Notes: generated by a model from the sequence alone, not told the origin. 64,000 nucleotides of DNA from Cristatella mucedo (GCA_009760855.2 WPIO01000007.1:612501-676500), one strand, 5' to 3'; counted from the first letter of the stretch, positions 16,147 to 28,265 are shown. Program-made: numbers and translations.

Positions 16147-17426
16147 CAGCAGTCTGGCTATGAGGTCACAGGGCCCTCTTCCAGTGACCATGGGCACTGA
16201 TTCCAGTGACTTGCTCCTTCGTTCTGAAAAGAAGCCACGAAGCAACTGCGATGGCACCTTTGAACCCAGCTGGTTACAAGTTTCCAGTAGTCAAGCTGCC
16301 ACCTTGGACCAGCAGGTACCCATCGTCTACATGCTTCTTGGAGCAGGCCTAGCTGGCCAGGGAGCTGAGCCTCTGGCTACCCAACCTAAAACAAAAACCT
16401 GGCCATGGTGCACCACATGGTCATTGTGGGCCAGGGCTTTCACAGTAAACATATAGTAAACAAGTTCATTGTATGCAGGAACTACTGGCTGCTATCCAGT
16501 CTACCGAAGGAATGCCTGCCCTGGATCGCCATCGTTCAAATGCTCTCCCAATTTAACAGTGTCTACAGGACCATATACCGGAAGCAGCACTTGTAGTGGC
16601 AGCTGCAGCAAAGGCTGCTCAAGCTGTAGACAGACTGCCGGTGTGTACTCTGCTTAGTCGGTCGGCCAACAGGAGGCAGCTGTGAAAGTGGTGATGCTGA
16701 CCTTGCAAGCCAGTGTTTCCTCCAAAGGCATAGCCTCACGTGAAGTTGGTTCGACAGTCAATCGCTGCCCATCGGCAGCCCAATGTGTGCTGCACACATT
16801 TTTCCAGAGTCCAGAGTCCAGGTAAAAATCCTATTGTCTTGTCTAGTTCTGCCTCGATGCTCTTCCCTCAGCTGTGCATCCTTGTGAATCGGCCCTTTGC
16901 AAGAGTGGCAGAGGTGGACCGCTGCAGCCGCTGCAGCAGTAGCAGCACTCAGTATCCAGGCAGATTGTCACTTGCACCTCACCAGCAGTTCTGCCACGTT
17001 TGGGTTGCCATCTTGTAGGCTAGCAATTAATGCCAGCCTGACCGCTAGCTGCCTTGAAGTGACTGTGATAGAGCAGAGCTCACTGCACCAGTGACTATTA
17101 CTACTCCTATGGAAAACCGGCCCTGCTGTCTGGCTATTCGCTCTTGGTTGGTGGTATCGATCGGTAGCATTCCTGTAATTGCCATTGTCCATCTAATGTA
17201 ATGCATTTCTTACAATGCCTAATACATTTGTCGATATGCAGGCTCATGTGACGGCAGTGGCATATGGCAGTTCTTTCCGGGGTGCCCCACAGTGCCTGCC
17301 TGCTGCCTGCCTGCCTGCGGTCGTTAAGGATCTACCAGTAGTGACTGCTTGACATGGTGGCTTGTGTATGCCGACATTCTTCGCCACAGGAACACAGCGT
17401 GCCGTTGTAGTGGGGCACATCTTGGC
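16147..17426. other. 5' flank of the adhesion gene
   Basis: Holds whatever 5' untranslated sequence and promoter lie next to exon 1. No TATA-like or other element can be called with confidence. The frame of exon 1 is open back to a TAA at 17325-17327, with no upstream ATG in that frame. Confidence 0.4.
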
Positions 17427-17484
17427 ATGAGCGCCATGCTCAATGAAGTTGTCTGCTGCCTCCTACTGAGTGCTACGGCTTGGG
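17427..17484 (+). CDS. L1CAM/neuroglian-like adhesion receptor, exon 1 (signal peptide)
   Basis: Encodes the N-terminal secretion signal of the Ig/FN3 adhesion receptor. The start is the first ATG in frame after a stop at 17325. The reading begins with a short polar stretch (MSAMLNE) followed by a hydrophobic core (VVCCLLLSATA). The exon ends in phase 1 at a strong GTAAGT donor. Splicing to 22718 creates an alanine codon (G|CA), giving TAWA before LAPP, a plausible signal-peptidase site around residue 20. A second in-frame Met lies at 17436. This exon was chosen because it is the only nearby short exon that supplies a signal peptide, a consensus donor and the phase needed by exon 2. A cDNA could still show another 5' end. 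Confidence 0.75.
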
Positions 17485-18036
17485 GTAAGTACGCACCCCA
17501 TCGATAGCCGTGTGGCATCGGCTGCAGCACTGGAGGGTGGGGTGGGAGTGGCAAGGGCCTGGCTGCACAGCCTCGGCTCAACTTAAAGTCAGTGTCAACT
17601 GAAGGCCTGCCGACCGAGTAACTACCGGCAACAGCACAGTGACTGCCTGGCCATCATTATCCACAGTGGCTGCTGGGCTGGCAACTCGCTGGGCTAGCTA
17701 ATCGCGATTATATGATGGCTCCTCTCTGGGTTTATTTCCATGTTACCTTCAGCTTCGCATCAAAGTCTCTGTTTGAAGCATTCTGCTGTTATTAATGGTG
17801 AAACAACTTGCTGCTCTGCAAGTTGCACAATTATGCACCTCCTCATTCAGAGCTCTCTGTGGATTTACTCATTCTCATGTTCTTTTATTTTACCAATGAT
17901 CTTGTAGATTAGTTCTGACAGCTCATCTATGTCGTTTAGTAGGAGTAAGACATCCATATATCAGCCTAAGAGACCCAAGACTCTTTCTAGGCTTCTTGCT
18001 TATGCTGCCAAGGACATGCATTCGAGCGCACATGCA

Positions 18037-18215
18037 TTGGTGAGCCATGATGGCACACTAGGTAAGGCGGTTACTTTTCACGACCTCGGTCTCAATGTCG
18101 TTGGTTCGATTCTTTCGGTGGGCGATCCTTTATTGGCACTGCAAGCAGTATTGATAGCCGCAGAGGCTCTTCTGTCGCTATACAAAACAGGCTGCTAAAT
18201 CAGCTCGTGTTTTTT
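18037..18215 (+). mobile_element. SINE-D, tRNA-derived
   Basis: The tRNA-like head has box A (TGGCACACTAGGTAAGGCGG) and box B (GGTTCGATTC). It is followed by the body GCGATCCTTTATTGGCACTG and the 3' end GTCGCTATACAAAACAGGC. Other copies: 62065 (+), 30260, 30935 and 40800 (-). Confidence 0.8.
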
Positions 18216-19275
18216 TTCAAATGGCCTGGTGACACATGCAGTTCTGATTCTGATATATGATAATATTACTACGACATGCTGTTATCATGTGCAGTATATT
18301 CAAAATAAGCCTACATAACATGGCAGCAAATTTTAAATGCAAGTATAGTAATAATAAATAATGCAAAAATGAAATTATACACCACGATAAACAAAGATCT
18401 ATCTGAGCCGATAGAGCCTAAGATGACCTAAGCCTTTACAGACATCTGGTCTTACAGAGGCCTTATCGTTTTCCATAAGTCGACCAAACTTGAGAAACGA
18501 CTTCTTTTCGACGTGATACCACCTGCCTGAGCACAGAGCCTTCTATGTACTTCACCCTGCCCCTGCAAAACTCGATGTGATTCAGGCTTGATGATTGACT
18601 TGGCAACTCCTTTGCATTATAGTCAGAAACTAAATTTGACAGTGTAGCTGACAAAATACTCAACACCAGTAGCAGCATGCCAAGGCTCATTGTCCTGTTC
18701 AAAAAGAAAATCCTCTATACGAAGGCTCATTGTGTTAGGTCCTGAAACACTCGAGATTAGCTCTAAATACACGTCTTTCGTTACGCTGCTAGGCATCTGC
18801 TATTGAAGCAGCCCAGACCGTGACTGCTTTGGCCCAAAATTTCTTCTTCAAATTTCTGTCTAGAGGAGGCAATTATAATTAAAACCTTCATTGGAGCAAC
18901 GAAGCAGTACTCTACATTTGAAGATATGGACAAAGTGAAAATTGCTCTCATCACTGTATTTGATTTTGATCCAGTAATCGACGGTTCAGTGTGCTCTTTT
19001 CACAGCTCACTCCAAAAGTCCCACTGTATGGCTAATGAACACTGGCTTCTTTATTTCGTTTCAAGCAAACAAATCTTGTTCATCTAGTCGATGCCAAGTC
19101 CTATCCTTACCAACAAGCTTTCCAGTAGCAGCCTGCTGGCTTTGAGTGTTAGCCCTTGTATGGGTGAAATGATGCCTAAATATTCACTCTTCACCAGCCT
19201 GTCCTAGCTCGTGTTGTGTTGTGTAAGCAGCTGGATCTCTATGCATTTTAGATGACAGTAACCATATGCACTGTA

Positions 19276-19535
19276 ATGTAATGTATCTCTATCTGTAACT
19301 CCACAAAGTCATAAAGACCGTGGGTGTTACCCAGGAGAGTTTTGTATAGTGAACTCACAGCCTAAGTGGCTTTCGGTACTCATTTGGTAGCCAACAGACT
19401 TCGTCTCATGCAACAAAGAGAAAGTAGGAAGCATAGCAGAGTCAGGAGAGCAGTTGAGGTAGTGAGTAGCATGGAAGTAGCAGCTCAGGATCGCTGAAAA
19501 GGATGAGCCATTGTCGGCAGCAGGACCCTGACCAC
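19276..19535 (-). mobile_element. LINE-B 3' end, minus strand
   Basis: Tail TGTAATGTAATGTATCTC, then the same block order as at 15241, ending near the GGATGAGCCATTGTCGGCAG word. Confidence 0.8.
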
Positions 19536-21489
19536 CTCCTTCAGGCTGTATCTCACCGAAGGCTCCCCAATTCGAAATTGTATAGCGATTGCAATGTTAT
19601 CAAGTCCAGAGTGGTGCAAAGTCCAAATTTTTCTTCGTAAAAGCAGTCAACTAGATAGCCTCAGGAATTCCTATTGGTGGTGGTGTGAGGGTAGGGCTGA
19701 TCATAGACAGTGCACTGTTTCTTCACACTATATGCTTGTCCAAGTCCTCTGAAACGAGCAGTATAGTCGTTTTTAATGCACTATATAAGGTAAAAGTCTG
19801 CTATTTTTAAATGCATTTCAAGGGTAAAAAATTCTTTCTAGTGCCATTTTTCTGCTGTATACACTGGTTTATGAAAATGCCACCCTGAAAGGTATTATGG
19901 TACTTGGGCACATCTGTTGTTCGTTCTTTGTTCGTCTATCAACAGTTTCACGGCTGAATGCCTACTGATCCTCATAAATAAGGTGTGACCGATATCTCTT
20001 CGCTCAAATGCACGTCGTCGTCCTCTGTGTTGATATAACTTGTTTTCCTTCTTGAGCTGCCCGTCATGATGCTATGAAGTGTCCGACACTAGCATAGCAT
20101 TCCTAATAGCTCTCTTGCCTTTGCTGCAGCCTTTAGAACACTAAACCACTGCAACACCAGCCATGGAACTTAAGCAGCAGCAGCCTACCAGCAGCAGTAG
20201 TTGCAGCCCAAAGCAACTGCTAACAGAGTCGTGATAGTAGGTAGCTGCTGACTTCAAGTGCAGGCTTCTGGTTTGCCCTGCTGATTCACGAGGTTCATTT
20301 GCCAAAGCTGTGCTTAGCAACAGCCAGTGAAGTTACTTGGAAGCCGAGCCACATAAAGCCCTAGCAGTAGGTTTCTGTGCACAGCTATTCCCTCTCTCAG
20401 CCAGGCACACACCTCACTGGATTGCAGGGGTATGGTCCATCCTGGTTTGGCTTCTTCATTGAAGAGAAGCTATGCGAGAATGAGGCTGAAGGCTTGCTGC
20501 AGTAGCACTGCAGGCTCGGCTTAGTGGCTGGCCTAGCATTGCTCTCTCGAGGGACAGGCAAGAGCTCGAGGACTGAGGACTCATCACCCAGCTAATTATT
20601 AGAGCTCTAAGCCTTGCACTGGGTGACTGACAGCTAGCAGGCAGACAGGTAGAGCAGCCGGGCAGCAGGAGCCAGACTGCAGTGAATCTCTGGATGAAGG
20701 CGAGTGCAATTACAGCATGAGCAAGTGGGATGGGGGATGGTGGTACTGGACACCAACAATACTTGCAAGCAGTCTGAGAGACACCTTCTTAAGCTGACCG
20801 CAAACTTAGTCAGCGACCCAGTGCCTCATCCCCACTCTAGCATATGTAGGATGCTTGATGCACTCACCGTGCATGCGCGATCGGTTTCCGGCAGGTTCAT
20901 GATAGTGGCAAGTGTCAAACTGATGTAAAAAGCGTAAGCAGCTGCCTAAAGAAAGTCTATTGCTGAGTAGCAATCGCCATCTCCTCTGCCTGACTGATCG
21001 TACAGCTTTGGCCCATTTGTGAACCAATAACCTGTGCATCTTAACTGGTTCACACGAGCCGTACATGCCTGGCCAGATTTCTGTAGATATTCCAAATGTC
21101 CTTTGCTAAGATCTTAAGTACCAGTACAGCTACTAATGGGGCTGAAATACCGAAGGCAGATTATGTGGGTGATCTGCCTCTTAGGCAGGAAAGAAACAGC
21201 AAGGCTGTAGCCGACCCGGACAGGAACTAGCTAGCTCAAATTACATCCTCCTGAATAATGCAGTCTCCGAACGACACGCAAGCTTGGCAGCCTATACGAA
21301 GCCAGCGTTGTGGCACGATGACTGTTGGGACATTCAGCTGCTTTGCCCCTGAGCAGCACAGATGCATATTTGCCAGCCATCTTTCCGGCAACTCCCGGAG
21401 TTTGATGTCCTTGAGGCAGTTTGAGGGTAGTTTTGGCTGGACTCTGATAATCTACTACCTTGAAATTAACATCGTCGAGAGAAGCAGTC

Positions 21490-21800
21490 AGGTACAGCAG
21501 TCAGTTGCTTGTCTGGTAGCCAGTGCAGGTCGGCGAGAAGTGGTGTGATGTGACAACTGCGACGCTCACGACAGACAAGCCTAGCTGCAGAGTTTTTCAC
21601 CAGCTGCAATCGCCTGATCGCACATGCCGGTTGGCCAGTAAGCAGTGAGTTGCAGAAGTCGAGACGGGATGTTACAAATGCGTGGACCAACTTAGACGTG
21701 GTATCCTTATCCAAACAAGCTCGAATTTTAGCATCTCTTTCGGTTACTTTCCTACTGGTCCCTTGCACACTTAATCTGAGTGCTAGGTTGACCTTGTCAC
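21490..21800 (-). mobile_element. LINE-A fragment, minus strand
   Basis: On the minus strand one frame carries VTSRLDFCNSLLTGQ, AIRRLQLVKNSAARLVC and HITPLLADLHWLP. These belong to the LINE-A C-terminal region. It is truncated at both ends. Confidence 0.8.
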
Positions 21801-21982
21801 ACAGTGCCGTTGCTGCCATGGTTGCAATGCTCAGCCAAATTGAGTTATCTGTCTACATACTCAGTTTGCAGCCTCCTAACTTAGCTACTGCACAACAAAT
21901 CAGCACTGATCAGTTGCTCTGTATGAAACCTATGACTTGAAAACAACAGACGAAATGATGACTCACTCGTGTAAATTGCTGT

Positions 21983-22440
21983 GATGTAATGTAATGTAAT
22001 GTATCTCCATCAGTAACTCCACAAAGTCATAAAGACCATGTGGGTGTTATGCAGGAGAGTTTTGTATAGCCAACTCACAGCCTAAGCGGCTTTCGGTACG
22101 CATTCGGTAGCCAACAGACTTCGTCTCGCGCAACAAAGAGAAAGTGGAAAGCATAGCAGAGTCAGGAGAGCAGTTGAGGTAGTAAGTAGCATAGAAGTAG
22201 CAGTTCAGGACCACTGAAAAAGATGTGCCATAGTCGGCAGTTGGAGAGTAGATGCCGTTGCATAAGAATTGTGGAAGCAAGTTCCACAGTCTAGGACCTG
22301 CAGAGCTTAAGCTTCTGTCGCCAACTGTCTTTAAGCGGAGGAATGGGACAGCTAATTTATTGTCCACACAGGACCTGAGGGCGTGAACAGGCTGAAACTG
22401 TGATGAACCCTCATTCAAACCACTTGCCTGACTAGTCTGT
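21983..22440 (-). mobile_element. LINE-B 3' portion, minus strand
   Basis: Has the (TAATG)n tail, 3' untranslated blocks and the end of the coding part. The minus-strand frame from 22418 reads HALRSCVDNKLAVPFLRL and GPRLWNLLP. It lies about 280 bp upstream of exon 2. Confidence 0.8.
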
Positions 22441-22717
22441 GAGCTGCTGTAGCACCGTTTGCCAGGTCATCACCATATCACACGTGTGCACCTGCTGGGC
22501 TATCAAGCTTGCTGAGCTTATAATATTCTTCAATTTGGTGGAATCGTAGCTGGCTCAAGATGGATGTCGCCTTCGAAGTTGAGGCACTGTGATTGAAGCT
22601 GTCTACGTTCGTTCCAGGAATCGTTCCCTGCCAGTTGTGTGCACAGATAACTGCCGGCTATAGGCGCATGTCTCTGCAAAGCGCATGTCTCTGCAAAGTG
22701 GTTGCGTTTCTTTTCAG

Positions 22718-22823
22718 CATTGGCCCCACCGCTGATCACTCACCAACCGGACAGACTGTACGAATACATACTGGGCGAGACGGTCATCCTTCACTGCTCA
22801 GCCAGTGGCAACCCTGCACCCAC
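22718..22823 (+). CDS. adhesion receptor exon 2 (Ig1, N-terminal half)
   Basis: Encodes residues 20-55, the start of Ig domain 1. The reading APPLITHQPDR, then VILHC and SASGNPAP, is the A-to-C strand pattern of the first Ig domain in L1CAM, neurofascin and neuroglian. Cys46 is the first half of the domain's disulfide. The acceptor is TTTTCAG and the exon enters in phase 1. It ends in phase 2 at CAC|GTAGGT. The next exon lies 168 bp downstream. Confidence 0.88.
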
Positions 22824-22991
22824 GTAGGTGCCGAGGTTGCCTTTGTAGTAACTAGGCCGTGCCAGCATGCTCCGCAGCCAGGCGTCTGTCAGCAGTGCTA
22901 CCATGCAGGGCAGAGGGGCATGTGAAGAGCACCCTGCCCCCCCACACTCCACACCCGGCTGCCCCCACACCCTCACGTGCTCTACCTTCAG

Positions 22992-23209
22992 GTACACGTG
23001 GAGCCACGATGACGTGGACATCAGCTTCACAGCTCTGCCGGTCAGTCATCAGGGCGCGAGGATCGGCAGTGGCCGATTTTCCATGTCGCCAGGAAGTGGT
23101 AATCTCAACATCAGTGACAGCAAGGCTCACGACCAGGGCTACTACAAGTGCAGGGCAACCAACGAACTCGGCACGGCAGTGTCCTATGTGGCTGTGCTCG
23201 TTCGAGCCA
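22992..23209 (+). CDS. adhesion receptor exon 3 (Ig1, C-terminal half)
   Basis: Encodes residues 55-128 and completes Ig1. Trp58 follows at the start (TYTWSHDD). GSGNLNI is the E strand and DQGYYKCRATNELGTA the F-G region, with Cys108 pairing Cys46. The run ATNELGTA-S is characteristic of Ig1 in the L1 family. The acceptor CTTCAG and donor A|GTGAGT fit consensus, entering in phase 2 and leaving in phase 1. In L1 proteins Ig1-Ig4 fold into a horseshoe used for homophilic and heterophilic binding. Confidence 0.9.
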
Positions 23210-23316
23210 GTGAGTGAGCAAGTGCAGCAGCCACATCCGCCGCAGCCCGGATCCATCTCGTGCACATTTGTTGAGCTCTCAGCTAGGGGAGAGGCAGCTC
23301 TCTGGTCAACAGAGAG

Positions 23317-23474
<158 letters not shown>

Positions 23475-24324
23475 CCTCACCCCTCTCTCTCTCTCTACCC
23501 CTCACCCCCTCTCTCCCTCTCCATCTCTTCCCCTTCCTATCCCCCTCTCTCTTTCAATCAGAGAATGTGTTCTAAATACCAGGGCCGATTTCACTGATCT
23601 GAATGCCTAGGTGGCTACTGCCCAAGTGACCGGGTTTTCACTTAGTTTCGATGATGTGTGGACTCGTGCATGAAGGAGCAGGGATTTGCATCTGCTTATG
23701 CTTATGCATACCTAGCCAGTAATTCTACGCACCTCCTCAAATAGTCGAAGGCTACTGGGTTGCGCCTGTCAAGAACTTGCTCAAAGGACCGATATGCATC
23801 CGCAAGAGGTAGACAGTCTGTGAATGTCTATTGATTATAATAATAATTAGTATTACAATAGTAAGACCTTTGTATAGCTCCCAGAAATATCTCTCCAGAC
23901 ACTTCGCAAATAATGTTAATGAATCAGGCTACATGGCTTCTGCCACTGAAGAATTGGGCACATATTCGTTTTGTTGCTAGCACATTAAAAGTGAGGTTTT
24001 GTAACTTTTCGCAGCTGGTTTGTTAGTTTTTGGTGCTAGCTTACTTGTGGAGCAGGGCAATTTTTGGCACGAACTCTCAGCCACCATGCTACCTGATTTT
24101 GCGGTAGTACCCTGGTATTTGTCGATTGCCAAGGTGCACATTTGACTCTCAGCAGGTTTATGAAGTTCCCTCTTCCTTTCGACACACACACCGAAGATTT
24201 CTGGCAGGTCTCCAGGCTTGCGGAAATGCTGACAGATCAACTATCTACTAAAATATAATGAAAATAAAAAAAAGTTCATTATTGTAGCACGATAAGAGAA
24301 CTGGGCCGAGGGAGCAGCTTAGCA

Positions 24325-24555
24325 AATCTTGGGAGTGGTCCTGAGCTGCTACTTCCATGCTACTCATTACCTCAACTGCTCTCCTGACTCTGTTATGCTT
24401 CCTACTTTCTCTTTGTTGCACGAGAAGAAATCTGTTGGCTACCGAATGCGTACCGAAAGCCGTTTAGGCTGTGAGTGCGCTATACAAGACTCTCCTCTGC
24501 AACACTCACATATCCTTTGTGGCTTTGTGGAGTTTTAGACAGAGATACACTACAT
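24325..24555 (+). mobile_element. LINE-B 3' end, plus strand
   Basis: Shares GAGCTGCTACTTCCATGCTAC, CTCCTGACTCTG, GGCTACCGAATGCGTACCG and GTGAGTGCGCTATACAA with the other LINE-B copies, ending in a short ACATTA tail. Confidence 0.75.
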
Positions 24556-24800
24556 TAGTGTTTTCAGTTGGTATGCTCCTCAAGTCTGAAACTCACTCCG
24601 AGCTGACATCATGGCATCACCTGAATTGAGTGAATTTAAAAAAAAGTTAGAAAAGCTATTTGTTCATAGCCTTTGCCGACTTCGTGTGAATTGTCCCATG
24701 TTCTGTTATGAATTTTGAAATTATGCTTATTACCACTAACCAGTAGCAAATTTTTCTTTCCAGCATATGTATTAATACCTAGAAAGAGATGTGAGTCTTT
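24556..24800 (+). mobile_element. LINE-A-like 3' fragment, diverged
   Basis: GTATGCTCCTCAAGTCTGAAACTCACTCC followed by a fragment aligning with the LINE-A end and a degenerate 3' region. Not classified with certainty. Confidence 0.4.
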
Positions 24801-25989
24801 AACTCACTTGTTCCGGTGATTAGCAGAGAGCAATCAATCCAGAAGTCTAGCTAGAATCTCTAACGTGTAACGTCAAACCTGTGACACCTGCCCTTCCTGG
24901 AGTGGCTGTACTAACTTCCCATTAACATACAAATGTGTTTTTCCTCTTGCCTTTAAGCTAAAATATACCTGGCTCAAGGTTATTTGACAGAGCTCCTGAA
25001 GTTCACGGCACACCTGCAAGACACTTCAAATCTGCAACCGAAAGTCTGCCTGCTATTCCTTTCAGTCCACCTCGACATTCCTGTCCGTGGTCTGCTCCTC
25101 TCTGGTCAGGTCTGCCCAAGGAGCACCTTGCCTGCAAACAGAGGCTACATGTGCACACCTGGATGGGGCAGCTCCCCTCCTTTCAGCTAGTGCCTCACGC
25201 TGCCGACCGGTGCCAGAAAGACTGCAGTATAATAAATGTGCCTCACACAAATGGCCTCAGCTCTCTGGTCTTCATGCCCGGCCATGACGCGCACTGTCAC
25301 ACCGTCACTATTGCTTGCAGCTATCACTCCAGCTGGGCACCTCTGCTGTTGCTCCTGGCTGTTACTGGCAGCTTCCAAGTGCTGCTTGCTGCTGCTTGCT
25401 TGTTACTAATGCTGCTGCTAGCTTCTGCTAACTGTTGGTGCTGTTGTTTGCCACTATTGGTACTACTAAGATTTGTAGCACGACGAAGACCTTTAATTTT
25501 GGCTTTTTTTCGGTAAGAGTGAGCAGCAGGAGGAAAATGGCACGTGACCACATAGCTGCTCTGGTGTCACTCATGACAACTTGGAATATGATGGCTGATA
25601 AGTGGCTTCCGTTAGTCCAACAGGTCTGATTTGGAGCAAGCACCTAATTTCTAAGCATGCACGACTAATGTTCACTCGCCTGTTCATTCATTGGCCTTAT
25701 AACAAAATCTCGTTTGGCTTGTGAATGCTGAACATTTTACAGGGGTTGCTAGGCCTTGATGATCCGTGCAAATCGAACTGCTAAAAATTATGCGAGTGCA
25801 TAGGCGTGCATCCATGCGTGGACACATGCATGCCACTGTGCATGAAAGAGTGTGATTGCAGCTCCGTGCCATCTTGGCGGCATTTACACCATCGCTGCCA
25901 CCCACCCACCCACACACCCCCCCCCCCCCCCGAAGCTGGGTGAGCTCTATAAAACCTCACTCGCACGTTTATCTGTGGCCTACTTTCAG

Positions 25990-26181
25990 TGCTGGAGAAT
26001 TTCGGCAAGCAAGGCGGCGGCGAAGTGCCCACACAGCTCGGAGCCTCTCTGTCGCTGACATGCGCTCAACGGCTGCCCGCCTCCTATCCACCTCCAGTCG
26101 TCTACTGGTCAAAGCGGAGAGAGTCCAACGACGTCTTCGTGCCAATCGAGTACAGCAACCGAATATCACAGGATCCAAGCG
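25990..26181 (+). CDS. adhesion receptor exon 4 (Ig2, N-terminal half)
   Basis: Encodes residues 128-192, strands A to D of Ig2. LSLTC holds Cys152, PPPVVYW holds Trp167, and NRISQDPSG is the D-E turn seen in neuroglian Ig2. It enters in phase 1 after TTTCAG. It leaves in phase 1 at G|GTGCGC, a weak donor. The frame stays open past the donor for another 87 codons, so intron retention up to 26436 would not break the frame. The second half of Ig2 is not encoded here and is supplied by alternative exons 5. Confidence 0.85.
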
Positions 26182-26313
26182 GTGCGCCGCCGAGCAGCGG
26201 CTCCCAGCCAAGTGCTGCTCGAGTGCCCGAGCCACTCCAGCGCCACCTCCTGCCTCTCTGCCACCGCTGCCACCTGCCACCCTACCTGCCCGCCCGGCCC
26301 CAACCCTTCCAAG

Positions 26314-26436
26314 CAGTGGCAGTACGTTCGCAGCTCGCGTCTGGCGTGCGACGCATCGTTGGGCTGCATTGCTTGGCTACTGTGGGCCGGCACGGCATGC
26401 TGGAAGCTGGCACCGAGCAGACGGCAGTGTACGACG
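26314..26436 (+). CDS. candidate alternative exon 5c (Ig2, C-terminal half)
   Basis: A 123-nt segment with a strong pyrimidine-rich acceptor (CCAACCCTTCCAAG) and a consensus donor (GACG|GTGAGT). It enters and leaves in phase 1, exactly like exons 5a and 5b, and has the same length as 5b. Its reading has alternating hydrophobics (AVAVRSQL), a cysteine in LHCLATVG at about the F-strand position, and a final TEQTAVYD that could be strand G. It lacks the LHFA motif and a tyrosine two residues before the cysteine. It could be a diverged third alternative, or simply the 3' part of a retained intron of exon 4. Confidence 0.35.
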
Positions 26437-26842
26437 GTGAGTGACGATAGTGTAGCAGTGGGCTGATGTGCTGTGGACGTTTCGACTCGAATTGAATCGA
26501 ATTGGCGACTCGAATTCCGAGAGCTTGACAGAGTCAAGTAATCCTGGAGGCTCTGTTGCTTTGGTCTAGTGCTTTGGGAGCAGTTGCCTAAAACGATGGC
26601 AGCAAAATCTCGTGCTGGTCTAGTGCGAATAGCCTAGGCCGACGGTGGCAGTGCAGTATTGGGGAAGCGTCCAGCTGAACTGAGCTGAGCTGAGCTCTCC
26701 ATATTCACACGATCGATTTTCGAGAGGCCGCTGGGATAGTCCAGGTCATTACTCGATAACAAGGAGAAGCAGCAGCTGCTTGCAGTTGACTGGGTGAGCA
26801 AGGACTCTGCCCAGCAGGCCGGTAATCTCGAGGGGCTGCCGG

Positions 26843-26968
<126 letters not shown>

Positions 26969-27799
26969 GCTCTGCTTGTGGCTCTGCGGCAGTGTGCATC
27001 GTGCACCCGAACGATATGGGCCCAACGAAGAGGAGCCCGACTGGACCCTGAGCTGGGGCAAAGACGGTGTAGAGAGGAGCAGGATGGACAGCTGCTGAAG
27101 CAGCGTGACCTGACAGAGCTGAGACTGCCAGTGGCAGACTCGTGTGAGCATGATGGCGCAAGCTTAGCTGGCTGAGTTCGACGATGCACAGCGTGAGTGT
27201 GCAGAGGCCACTGCCTGCCGTGCTGGAAACGCTTTAGTGATGCCACTCTGCGAGTGCAAAGATTGAATCATTACCCCCGTGACTGCTTCGTGGGCCAAAA
27301 GCTAACGATGTAGCTGCCCGTGAGTAAATTGAGCTGAGTAGCTTGGGTGTTAGCCGAAGGAAGAACAAACATGGCTTCCGTAGTAGCAGCCAATGGGGAA
27401 GAGAGGCCCAGTGATTGGTTAGCTAATGCTGCTGTCAGCAGGGACACACCACTGTCCCAATCAACTTTGAAGGTTACTTAGAGCGTGCAGGTCAGGGCGA
27501 GATGCTTCACTGCCCATGAGTCGGTCTGCTGCTACCATGACATCAAGTACCACTCCTAATACTTGAAACTGGAAGTCGTTGAATGAATTAAATGTGTGCG
27601 CTTAATTAAGATATGAATATGAAATATATGGCAAATGTATAAATTGTATTCTTAAAGTATAACTTCATAACTAAATATAACTAAAAACATATATAAATCT
27701 TATGTATGTATCCCTATTGATTAAAGAATGCCCGTCCTTCTGTCATGTGGCAAGATGGTGACCAGTACTTCAGGGAGTGGTGTGTAATAGATGCACAGA

Positions 27800-28015
27800 T
27801 TTATGTTATGTGTGCTGACACTGTGCATGCTGCCACTAACCACACTTGCATGCTGACCCTGTGCATGTCACCCCTAACCATGTTGTTTATGTTGTTTATC
27901 AAGCATGATATTACTCACCATTCAATTGCATTTTCCTTTGCAGCAAATGTTAAGCGCCTAGAAATAGATTGAGTTCTCTGGGGGCGCTTTATCAAGTGCA
28001 TTGTTATTATTACTA
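27800..28015 (+). mobile_element. LINE-A 3' end
   Basis: TGTGCTGACACTGTGCATGC, the GTGCATGTCACCCCTAACC block, the terminal hairpin at about 27952-27989 and a short (ATT)n tail. Confidence 0.8.
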
Positions 28016-28257
28016 CAGTATTGTATTGACTCAGTTAAGCAAGCCTTCAGGCAGCAAGCTCTAGTATACATATGCATATATTTATATAAACAGTATATAC
28101 ATGCATATTTTAGGTATACACTTGTGCATATCAGAGTACAAACGTTTGTACACTGAGACAAAGAGAAAAAGAAACTCACTGTATAAACTCTTTATGTATG
28201 TATGCATGAACGTACACAGGCATAGACACGTATGTGGGAAAATGTCTGTAAACTAAG

Positions 28258-28265
28258 AAAGAGAA

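Larger units (their letters stand above)
17485..22717 (+). other. intron 1
   Basis: A 5.2 kb intron, GT (GTAAGT) to AG (TTTTCAG). It contains a SINE-D, two LINE-B ends and a LINE-A fragment, listed separately. The remaining sequence (17485-18036, 18216-19275, 19536-21489) shows no exon or repeat that I recognise. A 17-bp unit (GCGCATGTCTCTGCAAA) is tandemly duplicated at 22664-22697, about 20 bp before the acceptor. Confidence 0.65.

Noticed and set aside
26182-26444. Extension of exon 4 to 26436 as one long constitutive exon
   Set aside because: The extension would insert 44 proline- and cysteine-rich residues between strands D and E of Ig2, whereas the exon 4 end at DPSG-G joins 5a or 5b in the family pattern. 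Kept only as a retention possibility.
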